A stretch of 64,000 nucleotides of DNA from Acidimicrobiaceae bacterium (GTDB taxonomy: Bacteria > Actinomycetota > Acidimicrobiia > Acidimicrobiales > Aldehydirespiratoraceae). Location of the stretch: NCBI GenBank assembly GCA_009842325.1, contig VYFQ01000025.1, positions 1 through 64,000 of the forward strand, given 5' to 3'. Positions 51,205 through 60,048 of the stretch are shown one piece after another (position 1 is the first letter of the stretch; each line of letters opens with the position of its first letter). The notes under the pieces were generated by a model. The model saw only the letters and a program-made list of their open reading frames with translations, was not told the origin of the DNA and did no database searches. The translations under genes and the position numbers were made by a program.

Positions 51205-52646
51205 TGCGCCGTCGCCTCGCTCTCGGACGCCACTCCGCCCTGCTCACGAGCACCGGATCTCAGACTCAATGTGGCCAGGGCGCCGGCGACAACGATGATC
51301 ACACCAGCGATCCACATCGTGAGGCGCGATCCGGGCAACTCGACCACCGCTCCCAGCACCGTGACCTCCTGGTCCCACCAGAGGTCCGACAGGCCGTCGA
51401 GCAGGTCGGCCAGCACGCCACCGACGGCCAGCGCAATCAGCGCGCACAGCCGCACCAGCACGAGCAGGGCTGCGAACACGCGGCCCCGGATCTCGTTGTC
51501 GACGTTCTCGTGCAGCAGCGTGAACCCGAGCACATATGAGGGACCGGCCAGCATCCCGAGTAGCACCACCAGTGGGATCATCAGCGACAGCCGGTCCACC
51601 GACGCAGCGGCCAGCAGCACCACACCCGCGCCGATGAGCGCTGATGTGAACCCGCGGAGCCGGTTGATGCGATTCTGCAGCGCCGCGGCCGAGGCCACGC
51701 CAACTGCCATGCCCACTCCGAGCGCAAACAGCACGGCATGGAAGTCGGCCTCCCGCCCGACGATCACCTCGTCGACGAACCGGGCGCCCAGAACCACCAC
51801 CATCCCCGCGCCCATCACCGCAGTGGCCAACCCCACGTTCACCGACCGCACGATGCGGTTCCTCCCCACCAGGCGCCAACCTTCCCGGAGCTCGCGGATG
51901 GCCCCGCCGAGATCGAGACTCCCGCGCTCCGTCGCCTGACGCTCGTTGCGGGAGCGCACCGGGATGGCGATGCGCCAGATGATCAGGGCGGTCACCAGGA
52001 ACGTCAGCGCGTCCACATAGAAGGCCAGCCCTTCCTCGTTGAGCCGCAGGTTCGTCACCCATCCCTCATCCGGCACCGCCTCCGCCGCCTTGGCCAGCAG
52101 TGCGGCCGCCCCGGCGGCCACCGGGAACATGCCGTAGGCCGCGGTCACGTTGAGCGAGTTGGCTGCGGTGAGCTTCTCCCGGGGCACGAGATTCGGGACC
52201 GTCGCCTCCTTGGCCGGCTGCCACATCATCGTGAGCAACTCGAGCAGGAAGCTGGCCACCACCAGGCCGACAATGGTGTCGACGAACGGCAGCGTCACTA
52301 GGACCAGCGCCCGGCCCACGTCGCAAGCCACCATCACCCGTTTGCGGTTCAGCCGGTCGACGATCACACCCGCCGCGGTGGCCAGGAAGAAGCCCGGCGC
52401 CACCCGGGCGGCCAGCACCAAGGCAATGGAGGTGCCCTTGGACCCCTCGGGGGCGAGCTGGTCGGCCAGTGCGATGGTGGCGAACAGACCGAGCCAGTCG
52501 CCGGTGGCCGACACTACTTGGGCGATCCAGAGCCTGAAGAAGTCCCGCGTGCCGAAGATCCGCTCCAGGCGACCCGACGGTCGGGCGGCCTCGAAGGCCT
52601 CGTCGAGCCGGATGCCGGCCGAAGAGCGGGGCGCAGCGTCATCCAC
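51201..52646 (-). CDS. MFS transporter (MFS_3/enterobactin-exporter-like)
   Basis: A 481-residue major-facilitator protein with 12 predicted helices. Residues ASATGDWLGLFATIALADQ and VVSATGDW open the first half, RLNRKRVMVACDVGRALVL is the cytoplasmic 2-3 loop with its basic motif A, and WQPAKEATVPNLVPREKL is typical of the MFS_3 (EntS-like) branch. A long loop around residues 240-260 separates the halves. Substrate unknown. Start GTG 52646 gives a modest N-terminus. Its 3' end overlaps tmk, an arrangement seen in other actinobacteria beside topA and tmk. Confidence 0.8.
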   Translation of the reverse strand: MDDAAPRSSAGIRLDEAFEAARPSGRLERIFGTRDFFRLWIAQVVSATGDWLGLFATIALADQLAPEGSKGTSIALVLAARVAPGFFLATAAGVIVDRLNRKRVMVACDVGRALVLVTLPFVDTIVGLVVASFLLELLTMMWQPAKEATVPNLVPREKLTAANSLNVTAAYGMFPVAAGAAALLAKAAEAVPDEGWVTNLRLNEEGLAFYVDALTFLVTALIIWRIAIPVRSRNERQATERGSLDLGGAIRELREGWRLVGRNRIVRSVNVGLATAVMGAGMVVVLGARFVDEVIVGREADFHAVLFALGVGMAVGVASAAALQNRINRLRGFTSALIGAGVVLLAAASVDRLSLMIPLVVLLGMLAGPSYVLGFTLLHENVDNEIRGRVFAALLVLVRLCALIALAVGGVLADLLDGLSDLWWDQEVTVLGAVVELPGSRLTMWIAGVIIVVAGALATLSLRSGAREQGGVASESEATAQ

Positions 52647-52686
52647 GACAAACGAGACTACGCGCCGTCGCGCGAGTAGGTCGCGG

Positions 52687-55305
52687 CTAGCCGGTCCGCT
52701 TGCGGCGGGCGGGGCGCTTCTTGGCGGGACCCTTGGCCCGACGGTCCGCCAGCAACTCGCAGGCCCGCTCCAGGGTGAGCCCCTCGACGGTGTCGCCGGA
52801 CCGCAGTGAGGCGTTGGTCTCGCCATCGGTGACGTAGTGGCCGTAACGGCCGTCCTTGACCACGACGGCCCGGCCGGTGTCGGGATCCTGCCCCAGTTCT
52901 CTCAGCGGTGCGGCCGGGGCTTGGCGACCCCGGGTCTTCGGCTGGGCCAGCAACTCGAGGCACTCCTCGAGGGTCACCGTGAACAGCTTGTCCTCGCTGG
53001 GCAGGCTGCGACTGTCGGAGCCCTTGCGCACGAACGGCCCGTAGCGACCATTCTGAACGGTGATCTCCACCCCGTCGGCGGGGTCGGCGCCTACGGTGCG
53101 GGGCAGCGACAGCAACTGCAGCGCATCCTCCAGCGTGACCGTCTCGGGGGCCATGGTCTTGAACAGCGACGCGAACTTCGGTTTGTCGGGGACCTCCTCG
53201 CCCAGTCCAAGCTGCACGTATGGCCCGTAGCGGCCGGACCTGGCGACCACGGTCAGCCCGGTGACGGGATCGGTGCCGAGAACCCGCTCGTCGCGGCCGG
53301 TGGCCAGCAGCTCCAGCGCCCGCTCGACGGTGAGCTCGTCGGGAGCGGTGCCGTCGGGCACCGAGGCCGAGTCATCGCCCCTCTGCACGGTCGGGCCGTA
53401 GCGCCCCACGCGAACCTCCAGCTCGACGCCGTCCGCATCGGTGCCCAGCGGGATCGAGTTCACCAACCGGGCGTCGATATCGCTAAGGCGGCTGGAGACC
53501 TTCTCCTTGAGGCCAGGATCGTCGTCTCCGCCGAAGTAGAACCGGTGCAGCCACGGAACCTGCTCCTCCACGCCGGTCGCGATCCGGTCGAGGTCGTCCT
53601 CCATCTCGGCGGTGAAGGCGTAGTCGACCAGCTTCGGGAAGTGGCGCTCCAGCAGATTGACCACCGAGAAAGCGGTGAACGACGGCACCAGCGCCGAGCC
53701 CTTCTTCCACACGTACCCGCGGTCGATGATGGTGCCCATGATCGACGAGTAGGTCGAGGGCCGACCCACGCCGAGCTGCTCCAGGCGCCGCACCAGCGAA
53801 GCCTCGGTGTAGCGGGCTGGAGGCTGGGTGTCGTGCCCGGACGCCTCCAGACCGCGGCAGTCCGCTCCGTCTCCCTCGTGCAGCGGCGGCAGGCGGAGCT
53901 CAGCGTCAGTGTCGCTCGCTTCTCCGGCGTCGGTTCCCTCGGTGTACACCTCGCGGAAGCCCATATGGGTTATCACCGTGCCGCTGGCCGCGAACTCGGC
54001 GTCGCGGCCCGAGGCGCTGCTGGCGCCGACGCGCAGCTGCACCGTCTCGCCGGTGCAGTCAGTCATCTGGCTGGCCAGCGTCCGCTTCCACACCAGCTCG
54101 TAGAGCCGGGCCTCGGGCCGGGGCAGCTGATTGGCCACCGTCGACGGGTCGGTGAAGGTGTCGCCCGCGGGCCGGATGGCCTCATGCGCCTCCTGGGCGT
54201 TCTTCACCTTGCTGGCGTACACCCTCGGTTCCGGCGGCAGCACGCTCGAGCCGTAGCGCCTCTCCACCTCGGAGCGGGCGGCAGCCACCGCGTTCGCCGA
54301 CAGCGACGTGCTGTCGGTGCGCATGTAGGTGATGTAGCCCTTCTCGTACAGTGACTGAGCCGTGCGCATGGCCACCGCCGAGGTCATGTGCAGCTTCCGG
54401 GCCGCCTCCTGCTGCAAGGTCGACGTGATGAAGGGCGCGGCCGGACGCCGCCGGTAGGGCTTGGAGGTGCGGGCCCGAACCGCGAAGGCCGCGTCCTGAA
54501 GATCCGAGGCCAGCGACGTGGCCGCCGCCTCATCGAGCACAGTGACATCGCCCCGGGTCGGTCGGCCGTCGGAGCCGAAGTCGCGGGCCGCGGCGATACG
54601 AGAGCCGTCGAGTTGGACGAGATCGGCGGTGAACTCGGGCCCGTCGCCGTTGCCGTCCGCAGCATCCGCCGGGACGAACGTGCCGGTGAGCCCCCAGAAG
54701 CCTGCACTGACGAAGTCCATCCGCTCCCGCTCGCGCTCTACCACGATGCGCACCGCGACGCTCTGCACCCGCCCGGCCGACAGCTGCGGCATGACCTTCT
54801 TCCACAGCACAGGCGACACCTCGTAGCCGTAGAGCCGGTCGAGCATCCGGCGGGCTTCCTGGGCGTCCACCAGGCGGCGATCCAACTCCCGCGGGGTGGC
54901 GACCGCGGCGGAGATAGCGGCCCGGGTGATCTCGTGGAAGACCATGCGCTTCACCGGCACCCGCGGACTGAGAACCTCCATCAGGTGCCAGGCGATGGCC
55001 TCGCCCTCCCGGTCCTCGTCGGTGGCCAGATAGAGCTCATCCGCGTCGGCCAGAAGGTCCTTGAGCTTGCGGACCTGCTGGCGCTTGTCGCTGTTGACCA
55101 CGTACAGCGGCTTGAATTCGTTGTCGACGTCGATCCCCAGGCGGGCCCACGGCTCCGACTTGTAGGCCTTGGGAACCTCAGCCGCCCGGCTGGGCAGATC
55201 GCGGATGTGGCCGATGGACGACTCCACGACGTAGCCGTGGCCCAGGTAGCCGGAGATCGTCTTCGCCTTGGCGGGTGACTCGACGATTACTAGGGCGTTG
55301 GCCAT
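52687..55305 (-). CDS. topA: DNA topoisomerase I
   Basis: An 872-residue type IA topoisomerase. The TOPRIM domain begins LVIVESPAKAKTISGYLG and includes ATDEDREGEAIAWH. The active-site Tyr lies in GYITYMRTDSTSLS. The C-terminus carries several TopA C-terminal repeats of the form GRYGPYVQLG and ends in a Lys/Arg-rich tail (RRAKGPAKKRPARRKR), as in actinobacterial TopA without zinc fingers. It relaxes negative supercoils. ATG 55305. A small hairpin lies 18-35 nt upstream of the start. Confidence 0.97.
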   Translation of the reverse strand: MANALVIVESPAKAKTISGYLGHGYVVESSIGHIRDLPSRAAEVPKAYKSEPWARLGIDVDNEFKPLYVVNSDKRQQVRKLKDLLADADELYLATDEDREGEAIAWHLMEVLSPRVPVKRMVFHEITRAAISAAVATPRELDRRLVDAQEARRMLDRLYGYEVSPVLWKKVMPQLSAGRVQSVAVRIVVERERERMDFVSAGFWGLTGTFVPADAADGNGDGPEFTADLVQLDGSRIAAARDFGSDGRPTRGDVTVLDEAAATSLASDLQDAAFAVRARTSKPYRRRPAAPFITSTLQQEAARKLHMTSAVAMRTAQSLYEKGYITYMRTDSTSLSANAVAAARSEVERRYGSSVLPPEPRVYASKVKNAQEAHEAIRPAGDTFTDPSTVANQLPRPEARLYELVWKRTLASQMTDCTGETVQLRVGASSASGRDAEFAASGTVITHMGFREVYTEGTDAGEASDTDAELRLPPLHEGDGADCRGLEASGHDTQPPARYTEASLVRRLEQLGVGRPSTYSSIMGTIIDRGYVWKKGSALVPSFTAFSVVNLLERHFPKLVDYAFTAEMEDDLDRIATGVEEQVPWLHRFYFGGDDDPGLKEKVSSRLSDIDARLVNSIPLGTDADGVELEVRVGRYGPTVQRGDDSASVPDGTAPDELTVERALELLATGRDERVLGTDPVTGLTVVARSGRYGPYVQLGLGEEVPDKPKFASLFKTMAPETVTLEDALQLLSLPRTVGADPADGVEITVQNGRYGPFVRKGSDSRSLPSEDKLFTVTLEECLELLAQPKTRGRQAPAAPLRELGQDPDTGRAVVVKDGRYGHYVTDGETNASLRSGDTVEGLTLERACELLADRRAKGPAKKRPARRKRTG

Positions 55306-55322
55306 GGAGATCGAACCGATCC

Positions 55323-55340
55323 GACGGGCGGGTGCCCGTC
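55323..55340 (-). terminator. 7-bp hairpin between nhaA and topA
   Basis: GACGGGC (55323-55329) pairs with GCCCGTC (55334-55340) around a 4-nt loop. It sits in the 142-nt gap between nhaA and topA, both leftward. There is no T-run, so it may be a weak terminator or leader structure. The rest of the gap shows no other clear element. Confidence 0.3.
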
Positions 55341-55447
55341 AACTGTTGGGGACTCGGACAGGATAAGCAAGGTCTTGTTCACGATGTGGCAACCGATGAA
55401 CGGGCGTGCCGCCAGACCAGTGTTCCGCTCCGGCGCTTGCCGGGTGC

Positions 55448-56821
55448 TCAGGCTCCCGGTGCCGGCCCGTCCGCTGATCGAGAAAAGCGGAGGATAGTGG
55501 CGCCGACCAAGGCTGCGACAGTCGATGCCACGAGGATGCCGATCTTCGCCTGATCCGTGATCAGTTGCTGTTCGAAGGCCAGGTTGGTGATGAACAGCGA
55601 CACCGTGAAGCCGATGCCGGCCACCCCGCCGATGCCGAGCATTTGAGTCCAGGTCGCCCCGCGCGGCAGCTCGCACAAGCCCGTGCGCACAGCCAGCCAC
55701 GAGAACGCGGTGACCCCCGCCAGCTTGCCGACCACCAGGCCCAGCACGATGCCGATGGTGACCGGTGACCGCACCGCGTCGCCCAACGATCCTCCGGACA
55801 GATCGACGCCCGCATTGGCCAGCGCGAAGACGGGGATGATGAAGAAACTCGTCCAGGGATGGAGGAAGTCAGCCAGCCGGTCGGCGACCGCCACTCGCTC
55901 GCGGACCTCGAAGACGACCTGCCGGGCCAGCCTCACGCTAACGGCGCCGTCCGAGGATGATCGCTGCAGCAGCAGGCTGGACCTCGCCTCGGTCACCAGG
56001 GGGCGTGCCGGCGCGAACATGCCCATGACAACCCCGGCGATGGTGGCGTGGACCCCCGACTCGAAGAGCGCCAGCCAGAACGCCACCCCGACTACGAGAT
56101 ACACCGGGGTGTACCAGACCCGTATCGAGCGCATCACGAACAGCAGGAGCACGATGCCGCCCGACAGTGCCAGCCAGCCGAGCGAGATCTCATCCGTGTA
56201 GAAGACGGCTATGACGAGGATCGCTCCGATGTCGTCGACGATCGCCAGGGTGAGCAGGAATATCTTTAGCGAGCTCGGCACATGGCGTCCCAGCAGCGAG
56301 ACCACGCCCAGCGCGAAGGCGATGTCGGTCGCCATCGGGATTCCCCAGCCGGCCGAGCCCTCCCCGCCGGTGTTGAACGCGGCGTAGAGCACGGCGGGCA
56401 CCGCCATGCCGCCCACCGCCGCGATCAGCGGCAGCGCCACGGCCCCCGGACGCCGCAGTTCGCCCACGACGAGCTCGCGCTTGATCTCGAGGCCGACGAC
56501 GAAGAAGAACACCACCATTAACGCGTCGTTGACCCACTCCCGCAGTTGCTCGTCGAGCACCAGCAGATCGCCGAACTCCACTCGCGTATGGCTGTCCAGC
56601 AAGGTGTGATAGGAGTCCTGCCAGGGCGAGTTGGCCCATACCAGCGCCACGGCCGTGGCCACGAGCATGACGATTCCGCCCCCCGCCTGGAAGTGGAAGA
56701 AGCGAAGCATCGGCATGGCGATCCGGTGGGCCAGCCGGCGGTCATCGTCGATCTCCGGCGGAGGGGACGGTTCCAGCGAGGGTGCGTCGTCTCCCGGGTC
56801 TGACACCATCGGTTCATCCAT
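55448..56821 (-). CDS. nhaA: Na+/H+ antiporter NhaA
   Basis: A 457-residue antiporter with 12 helices. The ion-binding Asp pair is in LAIVDDIGAILVIAVF (helix V), ATDIAFALGV is helix IV, and GLEIKRELVVGELRRP is the pH-sensing region. It exchanges Na+ or Li+ for protons across the inner membrane. ATG 56821 is preferred over GTG 56854, and neither has a good ribosome site. It is divergent from the mrp operon, so two Na+/H+ systems are encoded back to back, as would suit a marine or saline habitat. Confidence 0.94.
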   Translation of the reverse strand: MDEPMVSDPGDDAPSLEPSPPPEIDDDRRLAHRIAMPMLRFFHFQAGGGIVMLVATAVALVWANSPWQDSYHTLLDSHTRVEFGDLLVLDEQLREWVNDALMVVFFFVVGLEIKRELVVGELRRPGAVALPLIAAVGGMAVPAVLYAAFNTGGEGSAGWGIPMATDIAFALGVVSLLGRHVPSSLKIFLLTLAIVDDIGAILVIAVFYTDEISLGWLALSGGIVLLLFVMRSIRVWYTPVYLVVGVAFWLALFESGVHATIAGVVMGMFAPARPLVTEARSSLLLQRSSSDGAVSVRLARQVVFEVRERVAVADRLADFLHPWTSFFIIPVFALANAGVDLSGGSLGDAVRSPVTIGIVLGLVVGKLAGVTAFSWLAVRTGLCELPRGATWTQMLGIGGVAGIGFTVSLFITNLAFEQQLITDQAKIGILVASTVAALVGATILRFSRSADGPAPGA

Positions 56822-56940
56822 TGCAGCCGCGCCGAACTGTCGTGCACCAGCCACCCGAGGGGCGGTTCCGCCCCCGGGGCGCCGACAGGCTACTTGTTGT
56901 CCCCCGCCCGAGGCTCCATGCCCGACACCTAAAATGTCTC

Positions 56941-56967
56941 ATGCTCACGGCTGAGGCGCGCCCTTGA
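56941..56967 (+). CDS. Eight-residue leaderless upstream ORF of mrpA
   Basis: TAAAAT (56930-56935) would place a transcription start at about 56941, where an ATG opens an 8-codon frame (MLTAEARP) that stops at TGA 56965-56967. That stop overlaps the mrpA TTG start (TTGA). A leaderless mini-ORF handing ribosomes to a TTG start is plausible in this lineage. No -35 is clear. Confidence 0.4.
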   Translation: MLTAEARP

Positions 56968-59216
56968 TCTTCGGCCTCCTAGTACTGCATGTCGCCGTGT
57001 GCGTGGTCCTGGCCTGCGCCGGTCGCCGGCTGGGCCGTAGCAGCCTGCTGGTGGGAGCTGTCCCGCCCGCGTGCAGTGCGCTCTGGGGCGCGGCCCGGCT
57101 CGGAGCCAGCCCGCCCGCGACGGCCGATGTGACCTGGGTGAATGGACTCGATCTGGCGATGACGTTCCGCGTCGATGCCTTCGCGGAGATCATGACCCTG
57201 ATCGTGTCGGGGATCGGCGTTCTCGTCTTCGTCTACGCCTTCGGGTATTTCGGGCCAGGCGCAACCCACACCGGCAGGTTCGCGACAACCCTTCTGGCCT
57301 TCTCGACGTCGATGCTGGGTCTGGTCTGGGCGGACTCCGTCTGGACGCTGTTCGTGTTCTGGGAGCTGACGTCGGTGACCTCGTTCCTCCTCGTCGGGCA
57401 CAAGAGCACCGACACCGAGGTCCTGGCCGCAGCCCGGCGCGCCCTGATGGTGACCGCCGGGGGCGGTCTCGTCCTGCTGGCCGGACTGCTGCTCGTGACC
57501 GGTGAGGCGGGCACAACGCTGATCAGCGAGCTGGCTCCCGTCGACGGGACCGCGGCCACCATCGGTGCGGTGCTCGTGATGATCGCCGCGGCCACCAAGT
57601 CGGCCCAGGTCCCGTTCCACCCGTGGCTGCCGGGCGCGATGGTTGCTCCCACCCCCGTCAGCGCATACCTCCACGCAGCCACCATGGTTAAGGCGGGAGT
57701 GGTGCTCGTCGCGGTGGCGGGACCCGCTCTCGGAGGGATCGGTGCATGGAAGGGATGCGGCCTCGCCTTCGGGGTCGCCTCCATCGTGTGGGGGGCGCTC
57801 GGAGCTCTGCGACATCGCGACGCCAAGCTGATACTGGCGTGGGGCACCGTCTCGCAGCTCGGCATGCTCATCACGCTCTTCAGCGTCGGCACACCGGTGG
57901 CTGTGCTGGCCGCGGTGGCGCTGCTCGTTGCTCACGCCTTGTTCAAGGGTGCGCTGTTCCTGATCGTCGGGGAGATCGACGTACGGGCTGGAACCCGCCA
58001 CATCGACGAGCTGGGAGGGCTGGCTCGATCCATGCCGGTGGCCTTCGCCGCGGCTGTTCTGGCGGGGCTGTCGATGGCCGGTGCCCCGCCCCTGTTCGGA
58101 TTCGTCGCCAAGGAGACGGCCATCCAGGCCGCGCTCGGACTGGACGGCGCGGAGGCGTGGGTCGTCGGCTTCGGGGTGATCGGCGGCTCCGTACTGACTG
58201 TGGCGTACACGTTCCGGTTCCTGGTCGCGGTGTTCGGACCGGGTCCGGAGACCCCGCTCTCGCCCCGCCGCCATGCGCTGAGCGTGCCGCCCTTGGTTCT
58301 CGCGGTGGGCGGGCTCGCGGCCTTCGCCGTCCTCGGCCCCCTCGACGCCGTCCTGGCGCCGGCCGCGGTCCGGCTGAGCGGAGGCGCACCGGTCGACCAC
58401 CTCCACCGCTGGCCCGGCCTGGAGCCGGCCCTGGCGATCTCAGCGGTCGTTCTGGTGGTCGGCGCGATCGTGGGTCTGGCCTTGGGCAGAACGCCCGGGC
58501 AGGCGCCTGCGGACCACGCAGGCCGCTGGACAGACGCCTCCATCGACGGGATGGTGGCCTTCGGGCGGGCGACCGTCGTCCGGGTACAGCACGGTTCACT
58601 GCCCGTCTACCTGGTGACCATGGCCGCGGTGGCGCCCCTGGCCGCCACCCCGTTACTGGCCGATATCAGCCTTGATCACCTGGTCCGGTGGCACACACCG
58701 CTACAGGGGGTGCTGGCCGCCACCGTTGTCGGTGCGGCTCTCGCACTGTGCTGGGTCGGCACCCGCCTCGGCGCAGGACTGGCACTCGGAGCGGCCGGCA
58801 TCACGGTCGCCGCGGTCTTCGTGATCCACGGCGCTCCCGACCTGGCCCTCACACAGCTGCTGGTCGAGGCGGCCATCGTGGTCGGCTTCGTGCTCGCCTT
58901 CGGCCACCTCTCCCGCAGCTTCCCGAAGACGGGCCTGCGGTGGCGAACGGTGCGCATGACGGTCGCCGGACTCGGGGGAGTAGCGGTGGTGATCGGGCTG
59001 GCGGCCGCATCCGGCAACCCCGTCGGGGCGCCCCCGCTGGCCGAATTGGCGGCAGCCTCGGTCGGCGAGGGCGGCGGCAGCAACATCGTCAACGTCATCC
59101 TCACCGACATACGAGGCCTCGACACCCTGGGCGAGGTCTTGGTCCTCGCCACCGTGGCCCTCGGTGTCCAGGCCCTGGCCCGGGCCGCTTCCAGCCGGGA
59201 AGGCTCGGCGTCATGA
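56964..59216 (+). CDS. mrpA: Mrp Na+/H+ antiporter subunit A
   Basis: A 750-residue NuoL-like subunit with about 20 membrane helices. WELTSVTSFLLVGHK and AATKSAQVPFHPWLPGAM are complex-I-type proton-channel motifs, and the C-terminal third (GAPDLALTQLLVEAAIVV) is the MbhD-like extension. It is the largest part of the Mrp complex that expels Na+ using the proton gradient. The first in-frame start is TTG 56964, overlapped by the stop of a leaderless mini-ORF. Its own stop overlaps mrpB as ATGA. Confidence 0.95.
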   Translation: MIFGLLVLHVAVCVVLACAGRRLGRSSLLVGAVPPACSALWGAARLGASPPATADVTWVNGLDLAMTFRVDAFAEIMTLIVSGIGVLVFVYAFGYFGPGATHTGRFATTLLAFSTSMLGLVWADSVWTLFVFWELTSVTSFLLVGHKSTDTEVLAAARRALMVTAGGGLVLLAGLLLVTGEAGTTLISELAPVDGTAATIGAVLVMIAAATKSAQVPFHPWLPGAMVAPTPVSAYLHAATMVKAGVVLVAVAGPALGGIGAWKGCGLAFGVASIVWGALGALRHRDAKLILAWGTVSQLGMLITLFSVGTPVAVLAAVALLVAHALFKGALFLIVGEIDVRAGTRHIDELGGLARSMPVAFAAAVLAGLSMAGAPPLFGFVAKETAIQAALGLDGAEAWVVGFGVIGGSVLTVAYTFRFLVAVFGPGPETPLSPRRHALSVPPLVLAVGGLAAFAVLGPLDAVLAPAAVRLSGGAPVDHLHRWPGLEPALAISAVVLVVGAIVGLALGRTPGQAPADHAGRWTDASIDGMVAFGRATVVRVQHGSLPVYLVTMAAVAPLAATPLLADISLDHLVRWHTPLQGVLAATVVGAALALCWVGTRLGAGLALGAAGITVAAVFVIHGAPDLALTQLLVEAAIVVGFVLAFGHLSRSFPKTGLRWRTVRMTVAGLGGVAVVIGLAAASGNPVGAPPLAELAAASVGEGGGSNIVNVILTDIRGLDTLGEVLVLATVALGVQALARAASSREGSAS

Positions 59217-59665
59217 TCGACGGGTCGGCTCCCATGATCCGTCTCGGCATCCGGGCGGCCAGCCCGTTCGCGACCGTCGTCGGCTGCTACCTGCTGTTCG
59301 CGGGCCACAACAACCCCGGCGGCGGGTTCGCCGCCGGGCTGGTGTTCGGGGCCGTGCTCGCGCTCCGGACCATCGCCGGGTTCCACCGGCCCACATACGG
59401 CATCCCCCTGGTGGCCGCCGGCGTCTTCGTGGTGGCCGCTGTCGCCCTGATGCCGCTGCTGTGGGGGGATCCGCTGTTCGACCAGCAGGTGCTGTCGGTG
59501 GAGGTTCTGATGCTCGGCAAGATCAAGACCGGGTCCGCTCTGCCGTTCGATCTCGGCGTCGCGGCCATCGTCGTCGGGACCGTCATCGCGGCGCTCGACG
59601 GCTTGGGCGCGGCTGAATTCGCGGCCGACCCGCCGGCCAACTCCGACCGCGGGGAGCGAGAATGA
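59213..59665 (+). CDS. mrpB: Mrp Na+/H+ antiporter subunit B
   Basis: A 150-residue MnhB-type protein with four helices. FAGHNNPGGGFAAGLVFGA is the family signature, and DLGVAAIVVGTVIAALDGL is the last helix. It is required for Mrp complex assembly. ATG 59213 overlaps the mrpA stop by 4 nt. The long frame that starts far upstream inside mrpA was not used. It ends in an acidic tail overlapping mrpC. Confidence 0.94.
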   Translation: MIDGSAPMIRLGIRAASPFATVVGCYLLFAGHNNPGGGFAAGLVFGAVLALRTIAGFHRPTYGIPLVAAGVFVVAAVALMPLLWGDPLFDQQVLSVEVLMLGKIKTGSALPFDLGVAAIVVGTVIAALDGLGAAEFAADPPANSDRGERE

Positions 59666-60048
59666 ACGCCGCGCTCCTGCTGGCCATCGGCGGCCTGACC
59701 GCCGTCGGTCTGTACCTGCTGACCAGTCGATCGCTGAGCCGGATCGTCATCGGCTACTCCCTGCTGGGGCACGCCACGGTGGTCGCGCTGATCACGGCCG
59801 GCGGTCCGGCCGGCTGGCCGCCCATCGCCGGCGGTGCGGCGCCGGAGGACATGTCCAACCCGCTGCCGCAGGCCCTGACCTTGACCGCCATCGTGATCTC
59901 GTTCGGGTTGACGCTGTTCCTGCTGGCACTGGCCAGGCGCCAGCGCACTCTCTCGGGTGACGACCTGGTCGAGGACGATCTCGAGGACCGCCGCATCGCG
60001 GCGGTCGAGAGCGGCCCGACCGAGACAGAGGACTCGGTGGCGACATGA
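59662..60048 (+). CDS. mrpC: Mrp Na+/H+ antiporter subunit C
   Basis: A 128-residue NuoK-like subunit with three helices: AALLLAIGGLTAVGLYLLTS, then IVIGYSLLGHATVVALITAG and ALTLTAIVISFGLTLFLLAL with the conserved DPLPQALVLTAIVI-like region (here SNPLPQALTLTAIVISFG). The tail is acidic. Overlaps of 4 nt on both sides place it in the same translationally coupled operon. Confidence 0.95.
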   Translation: MNAALLLAIGGLTAVGLYLLTSRSLSRIVIGYSLLGHATVVALITAGGPAGWPPIAGGAAPEDMSNPLPQALTLTAIVISFGLTLFLLALARRQRTLSGDDLVEDDLEDRRIAAVESGPTETEDSVAT

